Part shown: positions 42,719 to 51,722 of the stretch, piece by piece
How the letters are laid out: every line of letters starts with the position of its first letter
How positions within the stretch are numbered: position 1 is the first letter of the stretch
Assembly (NCBI RefSeq): GCF_020618475.1
Contig: NZ_CP085337.1
Location: forward strand, 744,001-808,000
Origin: Haladaptatus halobius
Lineage (GTDB): Archaea > Halobacteriota > Halobacteria > Halobacteriales > Haladaptataceae
DNA: 64,000 bases
Direction of reading: 5' to 3'
The notes under the pieces: generated by a model
Told to the model about the DNA's origin: nothing
Database searches by the model: none
The model's input: only the letters and a program-made list of their open reading frames with translations
Translations under genes and position numbers: made by a program

Positions 42719-43912
42719 TCAGGAACCGCCGTCGCGTACCGACCGACGCGCGTCCTCGTCGAGCGCCCGGTCGAGGACGTCGTCGGTGTGCTCGCCCAGG
42801 CGCGGCGGTTCGCGGGTCGCTCCGGTGTCAACGTGGGAGAATCGAGCGGGGAACTGAACCAGTGGCATGTCGACGCCGCCGAGCGACAGGTCGCTGGTCA
42901 CCTCGCTCTCGCGGAGGTGCGAGTCCTCGAACACCTCGGCGGTGTCCCGAATCGGCGCACCCGGGACGTCGCAGTCGCGGAACAGGTCGAACCACTCGTC
43001 GGCGGAACGCTCGGCGAACAACGGTTCCAACGCCGCGGTCAGCTCCTCGCGGTGTTCGACCCGGTCGGTGTTGGTCTCGTAACGCGGGTCGTCGGCCAAC
43101 GCCGGCCGGTCGATGGCCTCGCAGAACGCCTCCCATGTCCCCTCGCTCCCGACCGCGACCGCGAACCAGCCGTCGTCGGTTTCGAACGCCCGGTACGGCG
43201 CGAGCGAGGGATGAGCGGTTCCCATCCTCGGGTAGGGGTCGCCGGTGGCGAGCGTCCGACCGGCCCGCTCGGTCAGCCACGAGACGAGGCCCTCGAACAT
43301 CGGAACCTCGATGCGCTGGCCGCCGTGCCGGTCGTGGACGTACAGCGCGGTCACGACGCAGAGCGCGGCGTACATGCCTGCGCTGATATCGCCGATCGGA
43401 ATCCCGGGACGCGCCGGGGGGCCGTCGGCCTCCCCCGTCACGCTCATGCTTCCGCTCAGCGCCTGGACGACCATGTCGAACGCCGCGAGATCGCGGTTGG
43501 AACCCTCCAGAAAACCCGAAATCGAGCAGTATATCAGCTCCTCGTTGACCGTCCGCAGGTCGTCGTACTCCAAACCCCACTCCATCATCGTGCCCGGCCG
43601 GTAGTTCTCGACCACCACGTCGGCGGTCGCGGCGAGGCGCTCGAACGCCGCGGCGCCGGACGCCGTCGAGAGGTCGAGTTCGACGCTCCGCTTGCCGCGG
43701 TTGAGCGACGCGAAGTAGCTCGACACGTCCGAATCGCCCACCGTCGGGCCGACCGCCCGTGTGATGTCGCCGACTTCGGGGCGTTCGATTTTGACGATTT
43801 CGGCACCGAGGTCGGCGAGCAACTGGGTGGCGAACGGTCCCGAGAGCATTTGGGTGCAGTCGAGCACGCGGACGCCGTCCAAGGGTCGCCCGGCGGGGTC
43901 GGCCCCGGTCAT
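42719..43912 (-). CDS. CaiB/BaiF (class III) CoA-transferase
   Basis: 397 residues from the ATG at 43912; a GTG one codon earlier is equally possible. GGAGGGAG lies just upstream as a ribosome site. Motifs: VRVLDCTQMLSGPFATQLLA, LGAEIVKIERPEVGD, VVENYRPGTMMEWGLEYDD, and the catalytic Asp146 in AAFDMVVQALSGSMSVTG. A longer than usual AT-rich leader (TATTTATTTTAAT at about 44011-44024) suggests a transcript with an untranslated leader. The enolase-superfamily gene is 117 bp downstream on the same strand. Confidence 0.9.
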   Translation of the reverse strand: MTGADPAGRPLDGVRVLDCTQMLSGPFATQLLADLGAEIVKIERPEVGDITRAVGPTVGDSDVSSYFASLNRGKRSVELDLSTASGAAAFERLAATADVVVENYRPGTMMEWGLEYDDLRTVNEELIYCSISGFLEGSNRDLAAFDMVVQALSGSMSVTGEADGPPARPGIPIGDISAGMYAALCVVTALYVHDRHGGQRIEVPMFEGLVSWLTERAGRTLATGDPYPRMGTAHPSLAPYRAFETDDGWFAVAVGSEGTWEAFCEAIDRPALADDPRYETNTDRVEHREELTAALEPLFAERSADEWFDLFRDCDVPGAPIRDTAEVFEDSHLRESEVTSDLSLGGVDMPLVQFPARFSHVDTGATREPPRLGEHTDDVLDRALDEDARRSVRDGGS

Positions 43913-44150
43913 CACCGCTCCCTCCAGTCGACCGACGTCGATTCCGCCCCGCTCGGCGGTCGTCCTCCGGTTCGCGTGTATTTGCGCATACAGCTACGGT
44001 ATCTCTTGGGATTAAAATAAATACGGTGGCTTCGAGGAAGGCCTCGGATGCCAAACTGGCGGCGGGGAGTGCCGACGACGCGCCGAAGCCGACTCATGAC
44101 GGTTGCGGAGTCGGTGACTGTGAATGTCACCCAAAGCTCTTTCTTCATCG

Positions 44151-44167
44151 GTTGTGTATCCGATTCG
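44151..44167 (+). promoter_or_regulatory. Repeated 17-nt element before the enoyl-CoA hydratase gene
   Basis: GTTGTGTATCCGATTCG ends 3 nt before the ATG at 44171. The same sequence with one change occurs at 49611-49627, directly before the MaoC gene. Position over the likely transcription start suggests an operator; the IclR gene at 50540 is the nearest regulator. Confidence 0.45.
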
Positions 44168-44170
44168 TGT

Positions 44171-44953
44171 ATGGCCTCTTACAGCGCCTACGAGAGCATC
44201 ACGGTCGACGTCGACGACGCCGTCGCCACCATCAAGTTTCACCGACCCGAGAAGTACAACGCTCTCAACACCGAGGTGATGCTCGACCTCCGGCGAGCGT
44301 TTGACGAACTCCAACTCGACCGCGACGTGGACGCGGTCGTCATCACCGGGGAGGGTGACGACGCCTTCTCGGCCGGCGCGGACATCGAGCAGTACGCCGG
44401 GACGGCCGAGGAGCACGACCCACGCCAGAAGGATCGCCAAGAACTGTTCTACGACATCTACCGCGCCCCGCTCGACCTGCACGCTCCCGTCATCGCCAAG
44501 ATTGACGGGTACTGCGCGGGCGGCGGTCTGATACTCGCGATGTACTGCGATGTGCGAGTCGCCGCGGAGGGCTCGCAGTTCGGCGTCCCCACCTGCAACA
44601 TCGGTCAGATTCCGACCGGCGGGTCGACGTACCGCGCGGTTCAACTCGTCGGCGAGGCCAAGGCGAAGGAACTCGTCCTCACGGCAGGGTTCATCGACGC
44701 CGAGGAGGCTCACCGAATCGGACTGGTGAACCACGCGGTTCCGCCCGAGGACTTAGACGAGAAAGTCGCAGAGATCGTCGACGGTATCCAAGGTACCGGC
44801 CGCACGGCGGTCAAGAACTCCAAGAAGGCCATCAACTACGCCGCCGCCGCCCCCGACATCGAGACGGCGAGGGAGTACGAGGCCGACCTCTGGTGGGAAC
44901 AGTTCGCCACCGACGAGCGCCGCGAGTTGGTGGACGAGTTCAACGAGAAGTAG
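44171..44953 (+). CDS. Enoyl-CoA hydratase/isomerase family protein
   Basis: 260 residues from the ATG at 44171; the frame is open upstream but lacks family similarity and runs through the candidate operator. Crotonase motifs: IKFHRPEKYNALNTEVML, the oxyanion-hole segments AFSAGADIEQYAG and IDGYCAGGGLILAMYCDVRV, and GVPTCNIGQIPTGGSTYRAV. It hydrates enoyl-CoA or performs related chemistry. The usual second catalytic Glu position reads Gly-Gly-Ser here (PTGGSTYR), so the exact reaction is uncertain. Confidence 0.88.
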   Translation: MASYSAYESITVDVDDAVATIKFHRPEKYNALNTEVMLDLRRAFDELQLDRDVDAVVITGEGDDAFSAGADIEQYAGTAEEHDPRQKDRQELFYDIYRAPLDLHAPVIAKIDGYCAGGGLILAMYCDVRVAAEGSQFGVPTCNIGQIPTGGSTYRAVQLVGEAKAKELVLTAGFIDAEEAHRIGLVNHAVPPEDLDEKVAEIVDGIQGTGRTAVKNSKKAINYAAAAPDIETAREYEADLWWEQFATDERRELVDEFNEK

Positions 44954-44995
44954 CCCCGGTAAATCTTTTTGTGCTCGGAGGCGCGTTGGTACGTT

Positions 44996-46225
44996 ATGTC
45001 GGGACAGGGACCGCTGTCAGACCTAACCGTCGTAGAGATGACCGCCCATCGGGCCGGCCCCTTCTGCGGGGCGCTACTAGCCGACCTCGGTGCCGAAATC
45101 GTCAAAATCGAACGCCCGGAGGTCGGCGACCCGGCGCGCGACCAAGGGCCGGGGCCGGCGGGCAAGTCGGGCTACTTCATGGCCAACAATCGGAACAAGA
45201 AGTCGGTTACGCTCGATCTGAAGACGGAGGCCGGCCGAGAGGCCGCCCTCGAACTGCTCGCCGAGGCGGACGTCTTCGTCGAGAACTTCGGCTATGGCGT
45301 CACCGAAAAGCTCGGTATTGGGTACGAGGACGTTTGCGAGGTGAACGAGGGCGTGATATACGCCAGCATCAAGGGGTACGGGGAGACCGGCCCCTCGAAG
45401 GAGAAGAAAGGGCTCGATCTCATCCTGCAAGCGGAGGGCGGAATCATGAGCGTGACCGGCCCCGAGGGCGGCCATCCGGTCAAGGTCGGACAGGCCATCG
45501 GCGACCTCGGCGCGGGGATGTTCGCAACGATTGCGATACTGGCTCGGTTGCACGAGCGCGATCGGCGAGACGGAACTCGGGGAACTGCCGACGGGGAGTT
45601 CGTCGGCAAGTTCGACATCGGACTGTTCGACACCATCGTCAGCCTCATGAACGAGTACCTCACGTTCCACTCGATGACCGGGGAAGTGCCCGGGCCGCAG
45701 GGAACCTCGCACCAGTCACTCGTGCCGTACCAACTGTTCGAGACGGCCGACGGCCACGTCGTCACGGGCGTCCCGAGCGACGACCGGTGGGACGACTTCG
45801 TGGACGTCGTCGGCCGCGAGGAGCTCCGAGCGTACCAAACCAACGACGAGCGCGTCGAAAACGAGGAGACGGTCGTTTCGATGATTCAAGAGGAGTTCTC
45901 GAAGCGCACGACCGACCACTGGTTATCCGAGTTGACCGAACACGGATTCCCGAACGGGCCGCTCAACGACGTCGCGGACGTCGTCGGCCACGACCAAGCC
46001 CGAGCGCGAGGGCTCGTTCGGCCGCACGACGACCCCGACGGCGGGGAAGTCACATTGCCCGGCCACCCCGTCAACTTCCCCGATTTCGACACCGAGATAC
46101 GAAGGCCGGCACCGCGCCTGGGCGAGCACACCGACGAGGTCTTCGCGGACATCGCCGACGAGCAGACCAGGCTGGACGAGTGGCGAGCGGGGGGCGCGTT
46201 CGGAGGGAGTTCGGACGATGAGTGA
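44996..46225 (+). CDS. CaiB/BaiF (class III) CoA-transferase
   Basis: 409 residues from the ATG at 44996, with a TATA-like GGTAAATCTTT about 30 nt upstream. Motifs: LTVVEMTAHRAGPFCGALLA, LGAEIVKIERPEVGDPARD, VFVENFGYGVTEKLGIGYED and the catalytic Asp141 in KKGLDLILQAEGGIMSVTG. It overlaps the following acyl-CoA ligase gene by 8 nt, so a transferase and a ligase for the same acid may be made together. Confidence 0.9.
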   Translation: MSGQGPLSDLTVVEMTAHRAGPFCGALLADLGAEIVKIERPEVGDPARDQGPGPAGKSGYFMANNRNKKSVTLDLKTEAGREAALELLAEADVFVENFGYGVTEKLGIGYEDVCEVNEGVIYASIKGYGETGPSKEKKGLDLILQAEGGIMSVTGPEGGHPVKVGQAIGDLGAGMFATIAILARLHERDRRDGTRGTADGEFVGKFDIGLFDTIVSLMNEYLTFHSMTGEVPGPQGTSHQSLVPYQLFETADGHVVTGVPSDDRWDDFVDVVGREELRAYQTNDERVENEETVVSMIQEEFSKRTTDHWLSELTEHGFPNGPLNDVADVVGHDQARARGLVRPHDDPDGGEVTLPGHPVNFPDFDTEIRRPAPRLGEHTDEVFADIADEQTRLDEWRAGGAFGGSSDDE

Positions 46226-48332
46226 CGAGAACCGGGAGCGTCCCGACCTCGACCCGCTGTTCGTTCCCGACTCGGTGGCCGTGGTCGGGGCCAGTCCCGA
46301 TTCGTGGTACTCCTCGCAGTTGATGGATAACCTGCTCGATTACGGGTACGACGGGATGGTGTACCCCGTCAACCCGAGCCGCGAAACGGCGTGGGGACGC
46401 ACCTGTTACGACACCATCGCGGACGTCCCGGAGGTCGTTGACCTAGTGGTCGTCAGCGTGCCGCGCGACCACGCGGTCGAAGTAGTCGCCGAGGCGGGGC
46501 GACGAGGGGTTCCGGCCGCGCTCGTCATCACGGCGGGGTTCGCGGAGGCCGACGACGAGGGTGCCAGACTGCAGGATGAACTGGCGGCCGCGGCCGCGGA
46601 ACACGACGTCCGGGTCTGCGGCCCCAACTGCATCGGACTGGCGAACGCCCGCGAGGGAACCGTGCTGACTAGCACGTGTTCGCGGAAACCCGCGCCGGGA
46701 AACGTCGGACTAGTCAGCCACTCGGGAGCTCTGGCGTTCACCACCTTCTTCGAGCGCGCCGCCGACGAGAACCTCGCGTTCTCACACATCGTCTCGACCG
46801 GCAACGAGGCCGACCAAACGCTGACCGACTACGTCGAGTACATGGCGGCTGACCCGGCGGTCGACGTCATCTGCGCGTACGTGGAGGGACTCGCCGACCC
46901 CCGGCGATTCATGGAGGTGGCCGAGGCCGCCGTCCAGGAGGGAACGCCGGTGCTCGCGGTCAAGATAGGCGGTTCGACGGCGGCCGAGAGCGCGGCCATG
47001 TCGCACACAGGTTCGCTGGTCGGCAACGACCAAGCCGGGGCCGCCGCGTTCGACCAAGCCGGCGTGCAACGGGTTCCGGATATCCCGGATCTGCTCGCGC
47101 GGGCGAGTGCTCACGCGGCGTTCGACCCGCCGTCGTCGAATCGGGTATGCATCGCATCCACGAGCGGTGGCCTGGCGAGCCTCCTCGCGGACATGGCGAG
47201 CAAACGCGGGCTTGCGGTGCCACCGCTAGAGGGCGACGCCGAGCGCGCGCTGTTGGACATGGAGGGGCTGTTGACCTTCGGCGAACTCCACAACCCCGTC
47301 GATATCAGGGGGTACGGTGCGGACCACCTCCCCGAAATCGCCGACGTCCTTTTCGCCGATGACGAGTACGACGCCTACGTGTTCGCAGTCGGTCTCTCGG
47401 CGGTGGACGAACGCGCCGACGACATCGCCGACGACCTGCTCGCGGTCGCCGACGCCGCGACCGAACCGGTGCTTTTCCTCTGGACTGGTCGCAAAGAGCC
47501 CGACGAACTCGACGACCCACAACCTTACGAACGAGTTCGGGAGGAAGTACCGCTGTTCTACGACCCCGGTCGGTGCATGGATGCCCTCGCCTCGCTGGTG
47601 GAGTTCGACGCGACCCGGAACCGGCTTGCAAACCGACGGCCACGGGGCGACCGGCGAACGGCGCGCGACCGACGACGAATCGAGGCGCCGTCGGGGCGGG
47701 CGTTATCGTGGCGCGAGGCGGACGACCTCCTTTCGGAGTTCGGCGTCGAAACCGTTCCGACGCGGCTGGTCGACGGCCCGGACGAGGCGGCGACGGTCGC
47801 GTCGGAGTTCGGATTCCCGACCGTGCTCAAGGTCGATTCGGCAGACGTTCCCCACCGCACTCGGGTCGGCGGGGTGGAGACCGACGTCCGCACGGCGGCC
47901 GCCGCCCGCGAGGCCTATGAACGGATACTTGCGAACGTTCGAGACGAAGTCCCCGACGCCGAAATCGAGGGCGTACTGGTTCAACCGCAGATCGAAGACG
48001 GCGTCGAAGCGCTCGTGGGGGTTTCCACCGACCCCGAGTTCGGCCCGGTCGTGGCCGTGGGGGCGGGCGGGACGCTCGTCGAGCAGTTCCACGAACGCGC
48101 ATTACGGATTCCGCCCATCACGGCGGAGGAAGCGACGGACGCGATCGCCGACACCCACCTCGATGCGCTCTTCGGGGTGTCCGGTGTCGACGCGGCCGCG
48201 CTGGCCGACCTCCTCGTCCGGGTCGGCGACCTGTCGGTCGAGTTCCGGTCGCTCGCCGAACTCGACCTCAACCCGGTTCTCGTTCGTGAGGAAGGGGTCG
48301 CGGTTGTCGACGCTTTGCTCAGGACTAAGTAA
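46218..48332 (+). CDS. NDP-forming acyl-CoA synthetase (acetate-CoA ligase family, fused alpha and beta)
   Basis: 704 residues: N-terminal CoA-binding domain (SVAVVGASPDSWYSSQLMDN), succinyl-CoA-ligase-like domains with GLVSHSGALAFT and the phospho-His region AAMSHTGSLVGNDQAGAAAF, then an ATP-grasp domain (GFPTVLKVDSADVPHRTRVG, ELDLNPVLVREEG). Family members couple acyl-CoA hydrolysis to ADP phosphorylation, or run in reverse to activate acids. The gene overlaps the CoA-transferase by 8 nt. A linker rich in Arg (about residues 475-495) joins the halves. Confidence 0.9.
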   Translation: MSDENRERPDLDPLFVPDSVAVVGASPDSWYSSQLMDNLLDYGYDGMVYPVNPSRETAWGRTCYDTIADVPEVVDLVVVSVPRDHAVEVVAEAGRRGVPAALVITAGFAEADDEGARLQDELAAAAAEHDVRVCGPNCIGLANAREGTVLTSTCSRKPAPGNVGLVSHSGALAFTTFFERAADENLAFSHIVSTGNEADQTLTDYVEYMAADPAVDVICAYVEGLADPRRFMEVAEAAVQEGTPVLAVKIGGSTAAESAAMSHTGSLVGNDQAGAAAFDQAGVQRVPDIPDLLARASAHAAFDPPSSNRVCIASTSGGLASLLADMASKRGLAVPPLEGDAERALLDMEGLLTFGELHNPVDIRGYGADHLPEIADVLFADDEYDAYVFAVGLSAVDERADDIADDLLAVADAATEPVLFLWTGRKEPDELDDPQPYERVREEVPLFYDPGRCMDALASLVEFDATRNRLANRRPRGDRRTARDRRRIEAPSGRALSWREADDLLSEFGVETVPTRLVDGPDEAATVASEFGFPTVLKVDSADVPHRTRVGGVETDVRTAAAAREAYERILANVRDEVPDAEIEGVLVQPQIEDGVEALVGVSTDPEFGPVVAVGAGGTLVEQFHERALRIPPITAEEATDAIADTHLDALFGVSGVDAAALADLLVRVGDLSVEFRSLAELDLNPVLVREEGVAVVDALLRTK

Positions 48333-48373
48333 CCCTCGGAATTATAGTTCGGCGCTACGTATACTCAAAATCG

Positions 48374-49576
48374 ATGGTTCACCGTTTCAGGGACACCGTC
48401 CCGTTATCCGAACAGCAACGGCTGGTGCGCCGAAGTATCAGGGAGATCTGCGAGAACTTCGACCGCGCATACTGGCGCGACCGGGCGCAGGAGGGGGAGT
48501 ACCCCCGCGAGTTCGTGGACGAATTGGCCGACAACGGGTGGATGGGTGCGCTCATCCCGGAGGAATACGGCGGCGCGGGCATGGAAACGAGCGAGATCGT
48601 CGTTATGATGGAGGAGATAGCGGCCAACGGCGGTGGTTTCAGCGCCGCACAGGCGATCCACGGCGGCATCTACAACACGGTTCCGCTCGTCAAGTACGGG
48701 AGTTCCACGCTGAAATCGGAACTGCTACCGCGAGTGGCCGACGGGCGGGCCTCGATACAGGCGTTCGGGTTAACCGAGCCCAACGCGGGTTCGGATTCCA
48801 CGTCGATTCGAACCCGTGCGGAGAAGGACGGCGACGAGTACGTCATCAACGGGCAGAAGATCTGGACCTCAAGGGTCGACCAGAGCGATTATCTCGTCCT
48901 CGTCGCCCGCACCAGCCCCAAGTCCGAAGTCGAGAAGGATACGCGCGGAATCTCGATGTTCCTGGTCGACCTCGATGACGCGGTGGCACAGGGTGCGCTG
49001 GACATGGAGCAGATTCCCAAGTCGGTGAGCGAGTTCGTCCACTCCTACGAACTATGGTTCAAGAATCTCCGCATTCCGGACGAACACCTGATCGGCGAGG
49101 AGGGTTCGGGTTTCTACCAAGTTCTGGACGGACTGAACGAGGAACGACTCGTCATCGCCGCCGAGTGCATCGGACTCGGGGAATTGGCCATCGAGCGCGC
49201 CGTCGAGTACGCCAACGAACGCGAGGTGTTCGACCGTCCCATCGGGGAAAATCAGGCCGTACAGCATCCGATAGCGGACGCCCACGCCAGCGTCCAGGCC
49301 GCCAAACAGATGACGTACGACGCCGCCGATGCGACCGACGGGTCAAGCGCCGAACTCGGCGCGCGCGCAAACATGTCTAAATACCTCGCCGCGGAGGCGT
49401 GCTTCGAGGCCGCCGACGCCGCGGTTCAGACGCACGGCGGGTTCGGGGTCGCGACCGAGTACGACGTCGAGCGATATTTCCGCGAGGCGCGACTCACGCG
49501 GTTAGTTCCGATAACTCAACAGCTCGCCCTCAACTACATCGGGGAGAAGGTACTCGGGATGCCGCGCTCTTACTGA
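48374..49576 (+). CDS. Acyl-CoA dehydrogenase
   Basis: 400 residues. FAD-binding signatures AFGLTEPNAGSDSTSIRTRA and INGQKIWTSRVDQSDYLVL, and the C-terminal QTHGGFGVATEYDVERYFR. The usual late Glu site (IYEGT) reads LTRLVPITQQL, so the catalytic base is more likely the Glu pair in DGLNEERLVIAAE, as in isovaleryl-CoA dehydrogenase. The enzyme forms an alpha-beta double bond in an acyl-CoA and passes electrons to ETF. It lies 41 bp after the acyl-CoA ligase on the same strand. Confidence 0.9.
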   Translation: MVHRFRDTVPLSEQQRLVRRSIREICENFDRAYWRDRAQEGEYPREFVDELADNGWMGALIPEEYGGAGMETSEIVVMMEEIAANGGGFSAAQAIHGGIYNTVPLVKYGSSTLKSELLPRVADGRASIQAFGLTEPNAGSDSTSIRTRAEKDGDEYVINGQKIWTSRVDQSDYLVLVARTSPKSEVEKDTRGISMFLVDLDDAVAQGALDMEQIPKSVSEFVHSYELWFKNLRIPDEHLIGEEGSGFYQVLDGLNEERLVIAAECIGLGELAIERAVEYANEREVFDRPIGENQAVQHPIADAHASVQAAKQMTYDAADATDGSSAELGARANMSKYLAAEACFEAADAAVQTHGGFGVATEYDVERYFREARLTRLVPITQQLALNYIGEKVLGMPRSY

Positions 49577-49610
49577 CTCCCCCACGAAAGTTTTAGTACC
49601 GTCTCGGTCA

Positions 49611-49627
49611 GTTGTGTATCCGATACG
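49611..49627 (+). promoter_or_regulatory. Repeated 17-nt element before the MaoC gene
   Basis: GTTGTGTATCCGATACG ends at the base before the ATG at 49628 and matches 44151-44167 at 16 of 17 positions. A TATA-like AAAGTTTTAGTACC at about 49586-49599 places the transcription start inside it. Confidence 0.45.
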
Positions 49628-50227
49628 ATGGTGGACACCGACGACTCTGACGACGGGGACGAATCGACCCGGAACGACGGCGGGAACTCCCGGCGGCTCG
49701 TCCTGGGATGGCAAGGACGCTACTACGAGGACTTCGAAGTCGGGGATATCTACAAACACCCCTACGGGCGAACCGTAACCGAAACCGACAACGTCTGGTT
49801 CACGAACGTCAGCATGAACCTCAATCCGATGCACTTCAACGAGGCCTACGCCGCCGAAACCGAGTTTGGCGAGCGGCTCGTCGACGGAACCTACGTCATC
49901 GCGCTGGTTGTAGGCATGAGCGTCATCGACGTTTCCCAGAACGCGACCGCGAACCTCGGTTACGATGATATTCGACATCACGCGCCGGTGTTTCACGGCG
50001 ACACCATCTTCGCGGAGAGCGAAGTCGTGGACAAGCGGGAGAGCGAGTCCAGAGAACACGTTGGCATCGTGACAACCGAACTACGGGCGTACAATCAACA
50101 CAACGATCTGGTGCTGTCGCTCGAACGGACGCCGATGGTGCTGAAACGCGAGCACGCCCGACCGAGTGCAGCTACGCCGCCCGGATGGGTCGAAGGAATC
50201 GGGACACAACCCGAAGACATCGACTGA
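49628..50227 (+). CDS. MaoC-like hydratase, itaconyl/mesaconyl-CoA hydratase type
   Basis: 199 residues: an acidic low-complexity lead of about 30, then one hot-dog domain. GRYYEDFEVGDIYKHPYGRT, ETDNVWFTNVSMNLNPMHFN (hydratase Asp/His pair region), GTYVIALVVGMSVIDVSQNA and HHAPVFHGDTIFAESEVVDK closely follow the pattern of mesaconyl-CoA and itaconyl-CoA hydratases (RipB/Ich). The reaction would be hydration of an unsaturated C5-dicarboxyl-CoA to citramalyl-CoA or methylmalyl-CoA. No citramalyl-CoA lyase gene is in the window. Confidence 0.85.
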   Translation: MVDTDDSDDGDESTRNDGGNSRRLVLGWQGRYYEDFEVGDIYKHPYGRTVTETDNVWFTNVSMNLNPMHFNEAYAAETEFGERLVDGTYVIALVVGMSVIDVSQNATANLGYDDIRHHAPVFHGDTIFAESEVVDKRESESREHVGIVTTELRAYNQHNDLVLSLERTPMVLKREHARPSAATPPGWVEGIGTQPEDID

Positions 50228-50539
50228 GAAGCTTCATTCGTCGATGCCGAATCGGATGGGTGGTATTGCGATCAAGAACCGTCGCGGAAAAACCGCCTCG
50301 TTCGGCTTCTCCGCCCGTCTCCCGGAGCAGTGTCGCATCGAGAAGTCGAAAATGCGCCGACGAGGATTCACCATCACCGAATCGAAGGGTCGAGCGGTCA
50401 ATATCCGCTTTTTCGAGGCTCTCTCGACGGATTCATCGCAAAAATACCGAACACGACGGTGGATTTCCCCCGCATCGGCGCTCGATCGATTCACGAGGGG
50501 CGAATTATAAGTGGTTGGAGTTAGAACCAAGAGATAGGC
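50228..50539 (+). other. Intergenic region with the IclR promoter
   Basis: 312 bases without a supported gene. The right end has a TATA-like CGAATTATAAG at about 50502-50512, some 30 nt before the IclR start. Short open frames here have no family signature. Confidence 0.55.
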
Positions 50540-51310
50540 ATGTCACAACATGGCAAAGGGGGCCGAACGGTCAAAGCGACCGAAACTACGTTCGCGATCA
50601 TCGAAGGACTTGAAGAGTTGGACGGGGCACGAGTGACGGAACTGGCCGGCCACCTGGGACTGGCCGCCAGTACGATACACAGCCACCTCTCGACGCTGTA
50701 CGAGATGCGCTACGTGGTGAAGGAGGGCGACAAGTACCAGCTCGGGTCACGCTTTCTCAAGTTGGGCGAGGCCGCGAAGGAGCGCAAAGAGGCGTTCGAC
50801 ATGATCGAACCGAAGGTCGAAGAGCTAGCCCAAGAAACCGAGGAGCGGTGTCAGTTTATCGTCATCGAACACGGGCGCGGCGTTTACCTCCACAGAGAGA
50901 CCGGTAATCGAGCGGTTTGGACGGACTCCGGCCTCGGAAAACGAATTTTCCTTCACGCGACCGCCGCCGGAAAGTCGGTGCTCGCTAATCTTCCCCAAGA
51001 ACGGGTCGAGCGGATTCTCGATCAGTGGGGATTGCCCGCACTAACGGAGAACACGATTACGGACAGGGCCGCCCTGTTCGACGAATTGGACACCATCCGC
51101 AAACAGGGATTCGCTGTCAACAAGGAAGAGAGTACGGAAGGCCTCCGAGCGGTCGGTGTTCCCATCATGGACAGTTCCGGGAGAATGGTCGGAGCGCTGA
51201 GCGTCTCCGGTCCGAGCCACCGGATGAAGGGCGAGTGGTTCGAGCAGGAAATTCCGAATCTGCTACTCGGGACGGCGAACGAACTCGAATTGAACCTAAA
51301 GTACTCCTGA
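50540..51310 (+). CDS. IclR family transcriptional regulator
   Basis: 256 residues. N-terminal winged helix-turn-helix (VTELAGHLGLAASTIHSHLS, then MRYVVKEGDKYQLGSRFLKL) and C-terminal effector domain (RGVYLHRETGN, KRIFLHATAAGKSVLANLP, VGALSVSGPSHRM). IclR proteins sense small organic acids and control adjacent catabolic genes. It lies just downstream of the acyl-CoA block and is the likeliest regulator of it. The repeated element at 44151 and 49611 is a candidate binding site. A second IclR protein is at 60833. Confidence 0.9.
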   Translation: MSQHGKGGRTVKATETTFAIIEGLEELDGARVTELAGHLGLAASTIHSHLSTLYEMRYVVKEGDKYQLGSRFLKLGEAAKERKEAFDMIEPKVEELAQETEERCQFIVIEHGRGVYLHRETGNRAVWTDSGLGKRIFLHATAAGKSVLANLPQERVERILDQWGLPALTENTITDRAALFDELDTIRKQGFAVNKEESTEGLRAVGVPIMDSSGRMVGALSVSGPSHRMKGEWFEQEIPNLLLGTANELELNLKYS

Positions 51311-51722
51311 ACCGTCCCCCCAAGTCGACCGGCGATCGTTACTCTGCTGCCCGTCGTGCCGTTAACGACTGGTCGACCGTTTTCTGTTACAGAAATAGGG
51401 GTGTAAAACTGCTGGGTTTGAAGTTCCGCGAGCCACAGGCCACTTCCACATTCAAACGCGATGATCCGACGTAAAATCATCGTCTTCTACTTCAAAGTAA
51501 AGATTCCAGACTCGGAGACAATCCGTTACAACAATAGTTCCGTAAAGCCAGACTGCGGAACGGTGGGACCAAGGAGTCGGATTCCAACGAATCCATCGCA
51601 TCCGAAAGCGCTCGTGATTACCAATTTCGTCGGTGCGTTTTTCGGTCGCGTACGCAAAATTACGAATCGTAGACCCACCGTTTTCCAAAATTATTTACCC
51701 AATTTCCTCGTCGTCTTCCGTG
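51311..51722. other. Intergenic stretch next to an IS630 relic
   Basis: About 410 bases with no recognisable gene; frames on both strands are short and mutually overlapping. The AT-rich right part (ATTATTTACCCAATTTCC around 51692-51709) immediately precedes the transposase relic and may contain the old IS left end. Confidence 0.5.

Noticed and set aside
41429..44020. 863-codon open frame on the plus strand
   Set aside because: It is antisense to the enolase-superfamily and CoA-transferase genes, rich in Arg, Val and Gly, with no domain; a shadow of GC-rich codon use.
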